This document shows, piece after piece, positions 16,260 through 26,326 of a stretch of 64,000 nt of DNA. Within the stretch, counting starts at the first letter, position 1; each line of letters starts with the position of its first letter. This stretch comes from Actinomyces wuliandei (GTDB taxonomy: Bacteria > Actinomycetota > Actinomycetes > Actinomycetales > Actinomycetaceae). The stretch covers positions 930,001 through 994,000 of the forward strand of contig NZ_CP025227.1 in the NCBI RefSeq assembly GCF_004010955.1. Direction: 5' to 3'. Made by a program: the position numbers and the translations under genes. The notes below the pieces were generated by a model. The model ran no database searches, was not told the origin of the DNA, and saw only the letters and a list, made by a program, of their open reading frames with translations.

Positions 16260-17285
16260 ATGAGCAGCTCCCTCGGCGCGGGCAGGTTAGCCGACCCGAC
16301 GGCTCCCACGGGACCTGAGCCACGTGTGCCTGCCGCCTCATCGCTCGCAGAGGCGCTGGACACCGGCACCGTCATCCTTGACGGTGCCATGGGTACCGAG
16401 CTCCAGGCCAGAGGCGTGGACACGAGCCGGACGCTGTGGTCGGCCCAGGCCCTGCTGGACGCCCCCGGCACTGTCACCGAGGTCCACGCCACCTACCTCG
16501 CTGCCGGGGCCGACGTCATTGAGACGAACTCCTACCAGGCGAGCGTCCCGGCGCTGACTGGCGTCGGCTACGACGAGGCCGGTGCGCGTGACCTCATCGC
16601 CTCCTCAGCCCGCCTGGCGCTGGAGGCAGCCAGGCTGTGGGACAGGCGGCGGGACGGGGCCGGTCAGCACCCTGCGTCCCTCGTCGCGGGCTCCGTGGGC
16701 CCCTACGGCGCCTTCCTGGCTGACGGGTCGGAGTACACCGGCGCCTACGAGGTGAGCCAGAGCGAGCTGGAGCGGGTCCACCGCCCGCGCATCGAGGCCC
16801 TTGCCTCCGAGGGGCTCACCGTCTTTGCCATGGAGACCATGCCCCGTCTTGATGAGGTCCGGTTCGTGACCACGGTGCTGGCGCAGGCCGCCCCCGGCGC
16901 CGAGTGCTGGGTCTCCTTCCAGGTCCGGCCCGACGGCGCCCACCTGGCTGACGGCACGCCCCTGGCCCAGGCGGCCGCATGGGCTGACACCCACCCGGCG
17001 GTGGTGGCTGTCGGCCTCAACTGCGTGGCGCCCGAGACCGTGGCCCGGGCGCTTCCCGTGCTGCGTCGCTCCACGGCCAAGCCGCTGGTGGCCTACCCCA
17101 ACTCGGGGGACTGCTACGACCCGGTGACCAAGACGTGGACGCCCGCCCGGGGAGCGGGACGCTTCACCGCTCTGGCCCCGGACTGGGTCGAGGCGGGCGT
17201 GCGGCTGGTCGGTGGGTGCTGCCGTACGACGCCCGAGGACACCGAGGTCCTGGCCGGGGCGGTCGGGGGCCGCCCGGGGCGGTGA
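16260..17285 (+). CDS. mmuM: Homocysteine S-methyltransferase
   Basis: A 341-residue zinc enzyme that transfers a methyl group, usually from S-methylmethionine, to homocysteine to make methionine. The barrel opens with GTVILDGAMGTELQARGVD. The conserved ADVIETNSYQAS and LVAGSVGPYGAFLADGSEYTG segments follow. Zinc ligands are the Cys in VGLNCVAPE and the Cys pair in LVGGCCRTTP. The length is slightly over the family average because of a roughly 30-residue N-terminal extension. The divergent amino acid permease could supply the methyl donor, but that is inference. Confidence 0.93.
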   Translation: MSSSLGAGRLADPTAPTGPEPRVPAASSLAEALDTGTVILDGAMGTELQARGVDTSRTLWSAQALLDAPGTVTEVHATYLAAGADVIETNSYQASVPALTGVGYDEAGARDLIASSARLALEAARLWDRRRDGAGQHPASLVAGSVGPYGAFLADGSEYTGAYEVSQSELERVHRPRIEALASEGLTVFAMETMPRLDEVRFVTTVLAQAAPGAECWVSFQVRPDGAHLADGTPLAQAAAWADTHPAVVAVGLNCVAPETVARALPVLRRSTAKPLVAYPNSGDCYDPVTKTWTPARGAGRFTALAPDWVEAGVRLVGGCCRTTPEDTEVLAGAVGGRPGR

Positions 17286-17289
17286 CGAC

Positions 17290-17308
17290 CTGCCGGGCGC
17301 GCCCGCAG
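17290..17308. terminator. Bulged GC hairpin between convergent genes
   Basis: CTGC-C-GGG / CCC-GCAG forms a bulged stem around a 4-nt loop between the convergent mmuM and helicase genes. There is no U-tract. Confidence 0.3.
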
Positions 17309-17325
17309 GGTCTGGGTACGCCTGC

Positions 17326-20025
17326 TCAGCCCTGCGGCCCCACGCGCAGCAGGTGGACGACGACGCTCTCCTGGCGGTCGCACTCGGCCAGGTCGACCAG
17401 GGCTGTCAGGCGCCAGTCGTGATCCCCCTCGGGGTCGTCGACAACCTGTGTGGCCAACCATACTCGCCGACCTTGTACCTCCAGGGCCTCACGCAGCCTC
17501 TCGCTGACGCCCGCAGCGGCCAGCGCAGCCTCGTCGGGGTCCTCGTCCAGGGGAGCCAGGGCGAGCGCACGGGCGGAGGTGTCGGTGCCGATCCAGTCGT
17601 ACTCCTCCCAGTAGCGGCCCAGCACCTGGTCCCACCGGTCCTCACCCCAGCCGGAGGAGGCGTCCAGCCGTCCCAGCGTCTCGACGTCGTCGCGGGCCAT
17701 AAGCTCCACGCGCCGGAACATCTCACGGCGGACCGCCACCCGGAAGGCGTGCAGGTTGCGGGTGAGGGCGACCTTGCCGTCAGCGTCAGCGCCGAAGGCC
17801 CGCTCCACGCCTGCTGAGGGCTCCCCGAGCCGCTGGCCCGGGCGCAGGACTGTCGTCCCCTGCGTCGCAGCCGTCTCCAGCGCCCCCACCTGGGCGGCCC
17901 CCAGCGCCTCCCACTCGTCCAGGAGGGAGGAGTCAACTGCCCGCACCAGCTCGCCCAGCCACTCGACGAGCTCGAGCACCTCCGGGGTGCGGTGCTCCTC
18001 GGGCACCACCTGGCGCAGCGCCCGGTAGGCGTCGGTGAGGTAGCGCAGGACGACCCCCTCGCTGCGCCCCAGGTCGTAGCGAGCCACCAGGTCGGAGAAG
18101 GTCATGGCGTTCTCCACCATCTCCCGCACCACGGACTTCGGGGAGAGCTCGTACTCGGCCACCCACGGGTTGGCAGCCCGGTACATCTCCAGGGCAGGGG
18201 TCAGCAGGTCAGCCAGGGGGCGCGGCCAGGTGACCTCCTCCAGGGCCGCCATGCGCTCCTCGTAGTCCAGGCCCTCAGCCTTCATGGCTGCCACCGCCTC
18301 TCCCCGGGCAGCCTTCTGCTGGGCGTACAGGAGCGGGCGCGGGTCCTCCAGCGTGGCCTCCACCACTGAGACCACGTCCAGCGTGTGACTGGGGGAGTCC
18401 AGGTTGAGCACGTCCATGGCGGCCAGGGCGAAGGGTGCCAGGGGCTGGTTGAGGGCGAACTCCCAGGGAAGGTCCACCGCCAGGCGCAGGCGTGGCTGCC
18501 CGTCGGCGGCGGCCTGGGCGGAGGAGACGTGCTCCACCACCCCTGCGGTGCGCAGGGACCGGTAGATGTCCAGCGCCCGGCGCACGTGCACGCGCCGCTC
18601 AGCGGGTGTGACGTGGGCACGCCCCAGCAGGGCGGCCATGTGGGCCACCGGGTCGCCGGGCCGCTCCATAAGGGCCAGCACCATGGTGGTGGTGACCTGG
18701 AACTGGCTGGTCAGCGTCTCCGGGGCGGCGTCGCGCAGGCGTGCAAAGGTCCCCTCCGTCCAGCTCACCCGGCCGGGAGGGGCCTTCTTGCGCACGACCT
18801 TGCGCCGCCTGCGCTCGTCGTCACCCGCCTTGGCCAGCGCCCGGGCGTTGTCGATGACGTGCTCTGGGGCCTGGACCTCCACGTAGCCGCGGGTGTCGAA
18901 ACCCGCCCGCCCGGCCCGGCCCGCGACCTGGTGGAACTCCCGCGCCGTGAGGTGGCGCTCCCGGGACCCGTCAAACTTCACCAGGGAGGTCAGGACCACG
19001 GTGCGGATAGGCACGTTGATGCCGACCCCCAGGGTGTCGGTCCCGCAGACGACGGCAAGCAGCCCCTCGCGGGCCAGCCGTTCGACGAGCCTGCGGTAGC
19101 GCGGCAGCATCCCGGCGTGGTGCACCCCGATCCCGCTGCGCAGCAGCCGCGACAGCGTGGTCCCGAAGCCCTTGGTGAAGCGGACGTCACCCAGCGCCCG
19201 GGCGGTCTCCTCCCTGCGGGACCTGGGCACCAGGTCCGTGCTCAGCAGCGCGGTCGCACGCGCCACGGCCTCCTTCTGGGAGAAGTGGACGACGTAGGCT
19301 GGCGTCTTGTCCTGGCCCACGAGCCGCTGGAGGAGCTCACCGACCGGCTCCACGACGTAGTCCATCTCCAGGGGCACGGGGCGCACGGCGTCGTCGACGA
19401 CGGCGACCTGGCGGCCGGTGCGGGCCTCCAGGTCCCGCACGAAGAAGCTGACGTCCCCCAGGGTCGCCGACAGAAGCACCATCTGGGCCTGAGGCAGCTC
19501 CAGGAGAGGGACCTGCCACGCCCACCCTCGCTGCGGGTCGGCGTAGTAGTGGAACTCGTCCATGATGACGCAGTCGACGTCCATGTCCTCGCCCTCGCGC
19601 AGCGCCTGGTTGGCCAGGATCTCGGCGGTGCAGCAGATGACGGGCGCGTCGGCGTTGATGGAGGTGTCACCGGTGACCATGCCGACGTTGTCGGCACCGA
19701 ACAGCCCCACGAGCTCGAAGAACTTCTCGCTGACCAGGGCCTTGAGCGGGGCGGTGTAGTAGGAGCGCCCGCCCCGGGCCAGGGAGGCGGTGTGGGCAGC
19801 CAGGGCAATGACGGACTTGCCTGAGCCCGTGGGGGTGGCGGCGATGACGTGGCGGTCCTCAAGGATCTGGGACAGCGCCTCGTCCTGGTGTGGGTAGAGG
19901 GGGCGGCCTGTCGACTCGGCCCACTCGGCAAAGGCCAGGTAGACCTCCTCGGGCTCGGGCGCCTGCTGCGGGTCGTCAGCCGGGATGAGGGAGTCGAGCA
20001 TGACGTTGAGGGCCGGGGCTGTCAT
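17326..20025 (-). CDS. HelY-like DEAD/DEAH helicase with DUF3516
   Basis: An 899-residue SF2 helicase of the Ski2-like actinobacterial type. Walker A is TPTGSGKS at residues 64-71 and motif II is DEFH at residues 156-159. Motif III LLSATLGD, the second domain (HFSQKEAVARATALL, GIGVHHAGMLPRYRRLVE, GTDTLGVGINVPIRTVV) and motif VI QVAGRAGRAGFD are all present. The C-terminal roughly 400 residues form the DUF3516 region. Such proteins are thought to act on RNA; the substrate here is unknown. ATG 20025 is the first start consistent with the family. Confidence 0.9.
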   Translation of the reverse strand: MTAPALNVMLDSLIPADDPQQAPEPEEVYLAFAEWAESTGRPLYPHQDEALSQILEDRHVIAATPTGSGKSVIALAAHTASLARGGRSYYTAPLKALVSEKFFELVGLFGADNVGMVTGDTSINADAPVICCTAEILANQALREGEDMDVDCVIMDEFHYYADPQRGWAWQVPLLELPQAQMVLLSATLGDVSFFVRDLEARTGRQVAVVDDAVRPVPLEMDYVVEPVGELLQRLVGQDKTPAYVVHFSQKEAVARATALLSTDLVPRSRREETARALGDVRFTKGFGTTLSRLLRSGIGVHHAGMLPRYRRLVERLAREGLLAVVCGTDTLGVGINVPIRTVVLTSLVKFDGSRERHLTAREFHQVAGRAGRAGFDTRGYVEVQAPEHVIDNARALAKAGDDERRRRKVVRKKAPPGRVSWTEGTFARLRDAAPETLTSQFQVTTTMVLALMERPGDPVAHMAALLGRAHVTPAERRVHVRRALDIYRSLRTAGVVEHVSSAQAAADGQPRLRLAVDLPWEFALNQPLAPFALAAMDVLNLDSPSHTLDVVSVVEATLEDPRPLLYAQQKAARGEAVAAMKAEGLDYEERMAALEEVTWPRPLADLLTPALEMYRAANPWVAEYELSPKSVVREMVENAMTFSDLVARYDLGRSEGVVLRYLTDAYRALRQVVPEEHRTPEVLELVEWLGELVRAVDSSLLDEWEALGAAQVGALETAATQGTTVLRPGQRLGEPSAGVERAFGADADGKVALTRNLHAFRVAVRREMFRRVELMARDDVETLGRLDASSGWGEDRWDQVLGRYWEEYDWIGTDTSARALALAPLDEDPDEAALAAAGVSERLREALEVQGRRVWLATQVVDDPEGDHDWRLTALVDLAECDRQESVVVHLLRVGPQG

Positions 20026-20131
20026 GCCGGTATCGTCTCACGGGACCTGACTGGCCCTTGTGAGCAGGAACAGTTCATGGCAGCCTGGGGAGGAGAGGCA
20101 GGAGACCCGACCAGCACGAGGAGCCCGGATA

Positions 20132-21368
20132 GTGTCGCTAGATCCACGTAGTCGGGTTGAGGCCTTTCTCCGTGACTATGCCCGTGCCCACGCTGAGGTC
20201 AAGCCTCTTTTCGAGGACAGGGGCCAGGGGTCGTCGTCCTTCATTGCCGTCAGCAAGCAGGACCGATACCGACAGCTCGGACCCCTTCCGGGTCTGGGGT
20301 GACAGGCGACACCAGGTTGACTTAGCGCATCTGGCTGGCGAGCCCTCTACCAAGGCGTTCTCCTTCTCCAGCCAGTGCGAGTTCAGCCCGGAGCACACGG
20401 CAGTCGAGCGGGTCGAGGCCTACGGCACCTGGGCGAGGGTCAGGCTGGCTCGGTCCGTTCGGGGCGTCGGGGGTCCGGTTCTTGAGGTGACGCTGGTCCG
20501 CGTCGGCGAGGACTGGCTGATTGACACGATCGACGACTACTACACCGATCCTGGTGACCCTCTCATGCCTGACAGCCAGCGCAGCCAGCTGTTCAGCAAG
20601 GCCAGGGGTATGCCGTCGTGGCGGGATCTTGACCTGGTCGGGGAGGACGAGGACGAGAGCGACAACCCCGACCCCGGCTCCCTGTTCGCCGCAGGCTGGG
20701 CACGCGAGCCCGTTGATGTCTATGAGCTGGCGCGCGAGGCGGACGAGACAGAGGGGGAGGCGTGGCAGCAGGTCCTGGCTGAGGCCCGGCACAACGCGGA
20801 GGTCGTCCCGACCACGGTTGTGGATGTCGGCCAGTTTCGTCACGAGGGAGTCCTGGCGGTCGGTGACGCTGGGGGCAGGGCGGGCGCGATGCTGGTGTGC
20901 AGCGCACAGGCTGACCCCTCCCTCGCCGTCGCTCAGGTGGTGCTGGCGACGTTCACCAGGACTCGCGGGGGGAAGGTGGAGAAGGACACGCGAGTGGCCG
21001 CAGTGCGGGCCGTCCTTGCTGAGGCCGACCCCCTCCGGTGGAAGCGCGCAGTGCTGGTGCCAGGAGGAGGGCACGTGGTGGGCGTGGACTCCGGCTCGGC
21101 GGCCATTGTGGACGCTGCCGCGTACCTGGGCATGACGAACCGGCAGTGGACCTCGGCGTGGAGGGGCTCCCTGTCGCGCAGGGCGACGCTCCTGGGTGGT
21201 GAGTCCAGCCCCATTGGGGTAATCACCACTTCCGGGTGGGGTGATGGCGGCTACGGCGTGTACTGGGGTCTCGACGCTCATGACCAGCCGGTGCAGTTGG
21301 TAGTTGACTACGGGGTCCTGCGGGAGCCTGCCCTCCCACCAGCCGTGGTGACGGGCGACGACGAGTAG
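20132..21368 (+). pseudogene. NTF2-like plus DUF4241 protein gene, frameshifted
   Basis: The N-terminus is best read from GTG 20132 (after AGGAG): SRVEAFLRDYARAHAEVKPLF. That frame stops at 20300-20302. The rest lies in the +1 frame from about 20280 to 21368. It holds an NTF2-like half (FSFSSQCEFSPEHTAVERVEAYGTWARVRL, EVTLVRVGEDWLIDTIDDYY) and a C-terminal DUF4241 domain (GGHVVGVDSGSAAIVDAAAYL, SGWGDGGYGVYWGLDAHD, LVVDYG). The upstream part of the +1 frame (from a TTG at 20157) has shadow-like composition. Either one indel has broken the gene, or the assembly has an error. Related NTF2-fold proteins are often immunity proteins, but I see no toxin gene nearby. Confidence 0.65.
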
Positions 21369-21541
21369 CCGACGGAGGCCCGGTCCCGGACAGAGTGGCT
21401 CTGTCGGCTCTGCCGCGAGGAGGCGTCGGCGCCGGAGCGCCCTGGCCCGCTCATGACGTGACCGCCGTGTTTCCCTCGGTCCGACCCAGTGTGAGAGCAT
21501 GCGCCGGTACCCTGCCACCACCCGGAAGGCCCAGGTGTCTC

Positions 21542-23095
21542 ATGGATGCTCTCGCTGCTGACCTTCAGGCCGTCGCCGACTGGGTGACCCTTCACGTCAC
21601 CATGTGGGTCCTCATCGGCACCGGGCTGGTTCTCACCGTGCGCACCCGTGTGGTCCAGGTCCGCCACCTGGGCAGTATGCTGCGCCAGGTCCTCGGCTCC
21701 CGCTCAGGCGCGCACGGGGGAATCTCCTCCTTCCAGGCCTTCGCCATCTCCCTGGCCGCACGGGTCGGGGTGGGCAACATCTTCGGCGTCGCCGCCGCCC
21801 TGCTGCTGGGAGGGCCGGGCGCCGTGTTCTGGATGTGGGTGGTGGCCCTGGTCGGCATGGCCACCGCCTTCTTCGAGGCGACCCTGGCCCAGCTGTTCAA
21901 GGTGCGCGACCCCGATGGCTCCTTCCGCGGCGGACCCGCCTTCTACATGGCCCGGGGGATGAGAAACCGGGTTCTGGCTGGCGTCTACGCGGTCATCACG
22001 GTGGTTACCTGCGGCTTTGTCATCACCTCGGTGCAGTCCAACGCCATCGCCGGCACACTGCTGTCGGCGGTGGGCACGGGCGGCTCGACACTTCCTGGCC
22101 TGGGCGGACTCAGTGCCGCCCAGCTGGTCATCGCCGCCCTCGTCCTCGTCTTCACCGCCATGGTGGTGCTTGGCGGCGTGCGGGCCGTGGCCCGTGTCAC
22201 CGAGTGGATGGCCCCGATCATGGCGCTGGTCTACATCGTCATGGTCCTCGTCATCTGCCTGACGCATGTCGGCGAGTTCCTCACCGTCCTCAGGGAGATC
22301 ATCACCTCCGCCTTCTCGCCCCGTCCCCTGGTGGGCGGCCTGGGCGGCGGGATCCTGGCCGCAGTCATCAACGGCACCAGACGGGGGCTGTTCTCCAACG
22401 AGGCGGGCCAGGGCACCGCCCCCAACGCCGCTGCCACGGCCACGGTCACCCACCCCGTCCACCAGGGCCTCATCCAGTCCCTGGGCGTGTTCATCGACAC
22501 GATCGTGGTGTGCACCGCGACCGCTTTCGTCATCCTCATCGCGGGGCCTGAGGTGTGGCAGGCGCCGGGGGCGGACCCCTCCTCCCTCACGACGATGGCG
22601 GTCGCCCACGAGCTGGGGGCCTGGACGGTGCTGCCCATGGCTGTTCTGGTCTTCGTGCTCGCCTACTCCTCGATCATCGCCGCCTACGTCTACTCCGACA
22701 CCAACATGTCCTTCCTGACCGGGGGCAGGAGGTGGGCCACGTGGGCGGTGCGGCTGCTGTCGGTCCTCTCCGCCACGGTGGGCGCCCTGCTCTCCCTGGA
22801 GGTGGTGTGGAACGCCGTTGACATCGCCATGGCGGTCATGACGGTGACCAACCTCGTCGCCCTCCTCGCCCTGTCGGGCTGGGGCCTGGGAGCGCTGAGG
22901 GACTGGGAGGCGCAGAAGCGCGCGGGCGCTGCCGTGCCCGTCTTCGTCGCCAGGGACAACCCCTACCTGCCCGGCCCCCTCCTCGGGGACGTGTGGGACG
23001 TGGCGACAGGTGAGAACGCTCCACAGCATCTCCGGCAGGCACCCCCTGCCACCGCAGCAGACACAGCAGACACACGAAAGGAGCCCCGACCGTGA
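21542..23095 (+). CDS. Alanine/glycine:cation symporter family protein, paralogue 1
   Basis: A 517-residue AGCS-family transporter with about 11 membrane segments, coupling Na+ (or H+) to uptake of alanine, glycine or a related amino acid. Family markers are GISSFQAFAISLAARVGVGNIFGVA, GPGAVFWMWVVALVGMATAF, FRGGPAFYMARGM and the substrate/ion-site motif FSNEAGQGTAPNAAA. ATG 21542 gives the normal short N-terminus; no clear Shine-Dalgarno is seen. It overlaps paralogue 2 by 4 nt (GTGA) and is the first of four consecutive paralogues. Confidence 0.92.
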   Translation: MDALAADLQAVADWVTLHVTMWVLIGTGLVLTVRTRVVQVRHLGSMLRQVLGSRSGAHGGISSFQAFAISLAARVGVGNIFGVAAALLLGGPGAVFWMWVVALVGMATAFFEATLAQLFKVRDPDGSFRGGPAFYMARGMRNRVLAGVYAVITVVTCGFVITSVQSNAIAGTLLSAVGTGGSTLPGLGGLSAAQLVIAALVLVFTAMVVLGGVRAVARVTEWMAPIMALVYIVMVLVICLTHVGEFLTVLREIITSAFSPRPLVGGLGGGILAAVINGTRRGLFSNEAGQGTAPNAAATATVTHPVHQGLIQSLGVFIDTIVVCTATAFVILIAGPEVWQAPGADPSSLTTMAVAHELGAWTVLPMAVLVFVLAYSSIIAAYVYSDTNMSFLTGGRRWATWAVRLLSVLSATVGALLSLEVVWNAVDIAMAVMTVTNLVALLALSGWGLGALRDWEAQKRAGAAVPVFVARDNPYLPGPLLGDVWDVATGENAPQHLRQAPPATAADTADTRKEPRP

Positions 23096-24615
23096 CAGGA
23101 GCCCCACCCAACGTCCTGGCCCCGGTCCTGGCCGCACAGGCCGAGGAACCGGTGAGCCTGGAGGAGCAGGTCGCCACCGTCCTCGAGCTGGTCAGCGACA
23201 CCTTCTACACCTACGTCCTGGCGGTCCTCCTGGTGGGGGCAGGCATCTACCTCACCGTGCGCACCCGCGGCGTCCAGGTGCGTCACTGGGGCACCATGCT
23301 GGCCTCCGTGGTGCGCTCGCGCACGGGCGCGCGCGGAGGGATCTCCTCCTTCCAGGCCTTCGCCGTCGGCCTGGCGGCCCGGGTGGGCATCGGCAACATC
23401 GCCGGGGTGGCCATCGCCGTCGTCGCCGGAGGACCGGGTGCCCTGTTCTGGATGTGGGTGGTGGCCGTCATCGGCATGGCCACAGGCTTCACCGAGTCCA
23501 CGCTGGCCCAGGTCTTCAAGGAGAGGGGACGCGACTTCACCTTCCGGGGTGGGCCCGCCTACTACATCAAGAACGGCCTGGGTTCGCGGCTCCTGGGGAG
23601 CGTCTTTGCAGTCATGTGCATCGTCTCCGTGGGCGTCACCGTGGTCATGGTCCAGACCAACGCCCTGGCGGGGGTGGTCAGCGCGACCGTGCCCTCCGTC
23701 CAGCCGTGGATGGTCGGGGTCTGCCTGGTGCTGCTCACCGGCCCCGTGGTCCTGGGCGGGCTGAGGTCCGTGGCGCGGGTGACCGAGTGGCTGTCCCCGG
23801 TGATGGCGCTGGTCTACGTCGTCGTCGCCCTCGTGGTCATCGTGGCCAACATCGCCGAGGTCCCGGGAGTGCTCGCCTCTGTCGTGCGCGGCGCCTTCGG
23901 GGCTGACCAGGCGCTGTTCGGGACTGCGGGCGGGATGGTCGCCGCGCTCGTCAACGGCGTGCGCCGCGGCCTGTTCTCCAACGAGGCCGGCCTGGGGACC
24001 GTGCCTAACGCCGCCGGCACGGCCACGGTCTCCCACCCGGTGCGGCAGGGGCTCATCCAGGGCTTCGGGGTCTTCGTGGACACGGTCGTGGTGTGCACGG
24101 CGACCGGGCTGCTGATCCTCCTGGCCACCGACACCTACCAGCCTGGCAACGACTCCCTCGTGGGGGCGGTCCTGACCCAGCAGGCCGTGGCGGAACACCT
24201 GGGGTCGTGGACGACCTGGCCCATGGTGGTCCTCATCTTCGTCCTCGTCTTCTCCACGGTCCTGGGCTGCTACTCCTACTCCCAGGTCAACGTCAACTTC
24301 CTGGGCGGTCAGCACCGTGCCGAGCAGGCCTTCGGCGTGCTGCTGACTGCTGCGGCCTTCACCGGGTGCGTGCTGACGCTGCCCGTGGTGTGGGCACTGA
24401 CAGACATCGCCCTGGGGCTGCTTGGCCTGCTCAACCTGGTGGTGATCGTGTTGCTGTCACCATGGGCGCTGGGGGCGCTGCGCGACTTTGAGGCCCAGCG
24501 CCGGGAGGGCCGGGACCCAGTGTTTTCCGGGCACGCCAACCCCTACCTGCCCGGTGACGTCGTCGAGGGTGTCTGGGAGCCTGAGGAGCCGGGAGCCGAG
24601 GTCCCCTTCCGGTAG
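23092..24615 (+). CDS. Alanine/glycine:cation symporter family protein, paralogue 2
   Basis: A 507-residue AGCS transporter. GISSFQAFAVGLAARVGIGN, GPGALFWMWVVAVIGMATGF, FRGGPAYYIKNGL and FSNEAGLGTVPNAAG are present, so ion and substrate sites look intact. The GTG start follows AAAGGAG and overlaps the previous stop, so it is translationally coupled to paralogue 1. Between the membrane core and paralogue 1 the motifs agree but loops differ, suggesting an old duplication rather than a recent one. Confidence 0.92.
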   Translation: MTGAPPNVLAPVLAAQAEEPVSLEEQVATVLELVSDTFYTYVLAVLLVGAGIYLTVRTRGVQVRHWGTMLASVVRSRTGARGGISSFQAFAVGLAARVGIGNIAGVAIAVVAGGPGALFWMWVVAVIGMATGFTESTLAQVFKERGRDFTFRGGPAYYIKNGLGSRLLGSVFAVMCIVSVGVTVVMVQTNALAGVVSATVPSVQPWMVGVCLVLLTGPVVLGGLRSVARVTEWLSPVMALVYVVVALVVIVANIAEVPGVLASVVRGAFGADQALFGTAGGMVAALVNGVRRGLFSNEAGLGTVPNAAGTATVSHPVRQGLIQGFGVFVDTVVVCTATGLLILLATDTYQPGNDSLVGAVLTQQAVAEHLGSWTTWPMVVLIFVLVFSTVLGCYSYSQVNVNFLGGQHRAEQAFGVLLTAAAFTGCVLTLPVVWALTDIALGLLGLLNLVVIVLLSPWALGALRDFEAQRREGRDPVFSGHANPYLPGDVVEGVWEPEEPGAEVPFR

Positions 24616-24772
24616 GCCCCGCTCCTCACGGCACGCAGGGCCTGTGCCGACCGGACCGCAGGACCCACGAGCCGTGCGTGACCCCGCTCCGAAGCCTCCC
24701 TGGTGCCCTGTAACCACTGCTGCGACCTGGGGACCGCTTCGGGAGAGCCCGCTCAGAAGAACCAGGAGAATC

Positions 24773-26326
24773 ATGTCTGCTCTTCACTCGTTCCTGACCA
24801 GCACCTCCGACCTCCTCTTCTCCACGGTGCTCGTGTGGCTGCTGCTGGCCGTGGGCCTGTACTTCACCATCCGTACCCGGGCGGTCCAGCTGCGGCACGC
24901 GGCCAGTATCGCCGGTGCTGTGGCGGGATCACGGTCAGGGGCGCAGGGAGGTATCTCCTCCTTCCAGGCCTTCGCCATAGGGCTGGCCTGCCGGGTGGGC
25001 ACCGGCAACATCGTGGGCGTCGCCCTGGCCCTGGCCCTGGGCGGCCCAGGCGCGGTGCTGTGGATGTGGCTGGTGGCCGTCCTCGGCACGGCCACCGCCT
25101 TTGCCGAGTCCACCCTGGCGCAGGTCTTCAAGGTGCGGCGTGGCGACGGGACGTTCCGCGGAGGTCCGGCCCACTACATGTCGCTGGGGCTGGGGCTGCC
25201 AGTCATGGGCGGCGTCTTCGCTGTCGTGTTCATGGTCGCCAACGGCCTGGCCATGCCCATGGTTCAGGCCAACGCCATCACCGCCTCCCTGGGTGCTGCC
25301 AGCGGTCTGCCCGCCTGGGGCGGCGCGCTCCTGGTCACGGCCCTGACGGCACCCGTCCTGCTGGGAGGTCTGCGCGCCATGGCCCGGGTGGCTGAGTACC
25401 TGGCCCCGCTGATGGCCCTGGCCTACCTCCTGCTCGTCCTGGTGATCCTGCTGACCCACCCCGGTGAGGCCTGGGAGGCCCTGCGCTCGATCTTCGCCCA
25501 CGCCCTGGGTCTGCGTCCCGGGCTGGCAGGAGCGGCCGGCGGGATCATGGCCGCCGTCCTCAACGGCGTGCGCCGAGGGCTGTTCTCCAACGAGGCAGGC
25601 CTGGGAGGCTCCGCGTGTGCCGCAGGGTCAGCAACCGTCTCCCACCCGGTCCAGCAGGGTTTTATCCAGGCCTTCGGCGTCGTTGTGGACACCCTGGTGG
25701 TCTGCACGGCGACGGCCCTGGTCATCCTCGTGGCCGGGCAGCGCGTCGACGTCGCGGGGGCGACCAGTGACGACACCGCCGGGCACCTGACGCAGGACGC
25801 CGTGGCCGGGCTGGTGGGGGAGTGGACCCGGTGGCCCATGGCGGTCCTGGTCATGGTCCTGGCCTACACCACGATCATCGGAGCCTTCTCCTACGCCCAG
25901 GTCTGCCTGGACTACCTCACCCGCTCCTCCCTGGCCTCCCGCTGCCTTCAGGTCGCCGCCGTGTGCTGCGGCGCCCTGGGGGCGGTCCAGCCCCTGACCA
26001 CCGTGTGGACCCTGGCGGATGTGCTCCTGGGGATCGGTGCCGTCCTCAACCTGGTCGCCCTGGTCCTGCTGGGGCGGTGGGTCATCGGCGCGCTGCGGGA
26101 CTGGGAGGCTCAGCGTGGCGTCCTGACCGCCAGCCCGTCCCCGGAGGGGGGCGAAGGCGCAGCTGGCCCGGCCGCCCCGGGGCGGCCCCGGTTCCACGCC
26201 GACTCCCCCTACCTGCCCGCACCTCTCACCACTGGTGCGTGGCCCCTGGCGGCACAGGGCCACGACAGCAGGAGCCCAGTGGGTCCTCAGGGTGCTTCTC
26301 AGGGCGGCCAGGGGGCCAGCGGCTAA
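24773..26326 (+). CDS. Alanine/glycine:cation symporter family protein, paralogue 3 (divergent motif)
   Basis: A 517-residue AGCS transporter beginning at ATG 24773 after CCAGGAGAA. The core GISSFQAFAIGLACRVGTGN and FRGGPAHYMSLGL is conserved. However, the motif after FSNEAG reads LGGSACAAGSAT, where the other three have (S/T)(A/V)PNAA: Pro-Asn is replaced by Ala-Cys. This region contributes to the transport site in the family, so specificity or coupling may differ. The C-terminus carries a longer Gly/Pro/Ser tail than the others. It lies 157 nt after paralogue 2. Confidence 0.9.
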   Translation: MSALHSFLTSTSDLLFSTVLVWLLLAVGLYFTIRTRAVQLRHAASIAGAVAGSRSGAQGGISSFQAFAIGLACRVGTGNIVGVALALALGGPGAVLWMWLVAVLGTATAFAESTLAQVFKVRRGDGTFRGGPAHYMSLGLGLPVMGGVFAVVFMVANGLAMPMVQANAITASLGAASGLPAWGGALLVTALTAPVLLGGLRAMARVAEYLAPLMALAYLLLVLVILLTHPGEAWEALRSIFAHALGLRPGLAGAAGGIMAAVLNGVRRGLFSNEAGLGGSACAAGSATVSHPVQQGFIQAFGVVVDTLVVCTATALVILVAGQRVDVAGATSDDTAGHLTQDAVAGLVGEWTRWPMAVLVMVLAYTTIIGAFSYAQVCLDYLTRSSLASRCLQVAAVCCGALGAVQPLTTVWTLADVLLGIGAVLNLVALVLLGRWVIGALRDWEAQRGVLTASPSPEGGEGAAGPAAPGRPRFHADSPYLPAPLTTGAWPLAAQGHDSRSPVGPQGASQGGQGASG

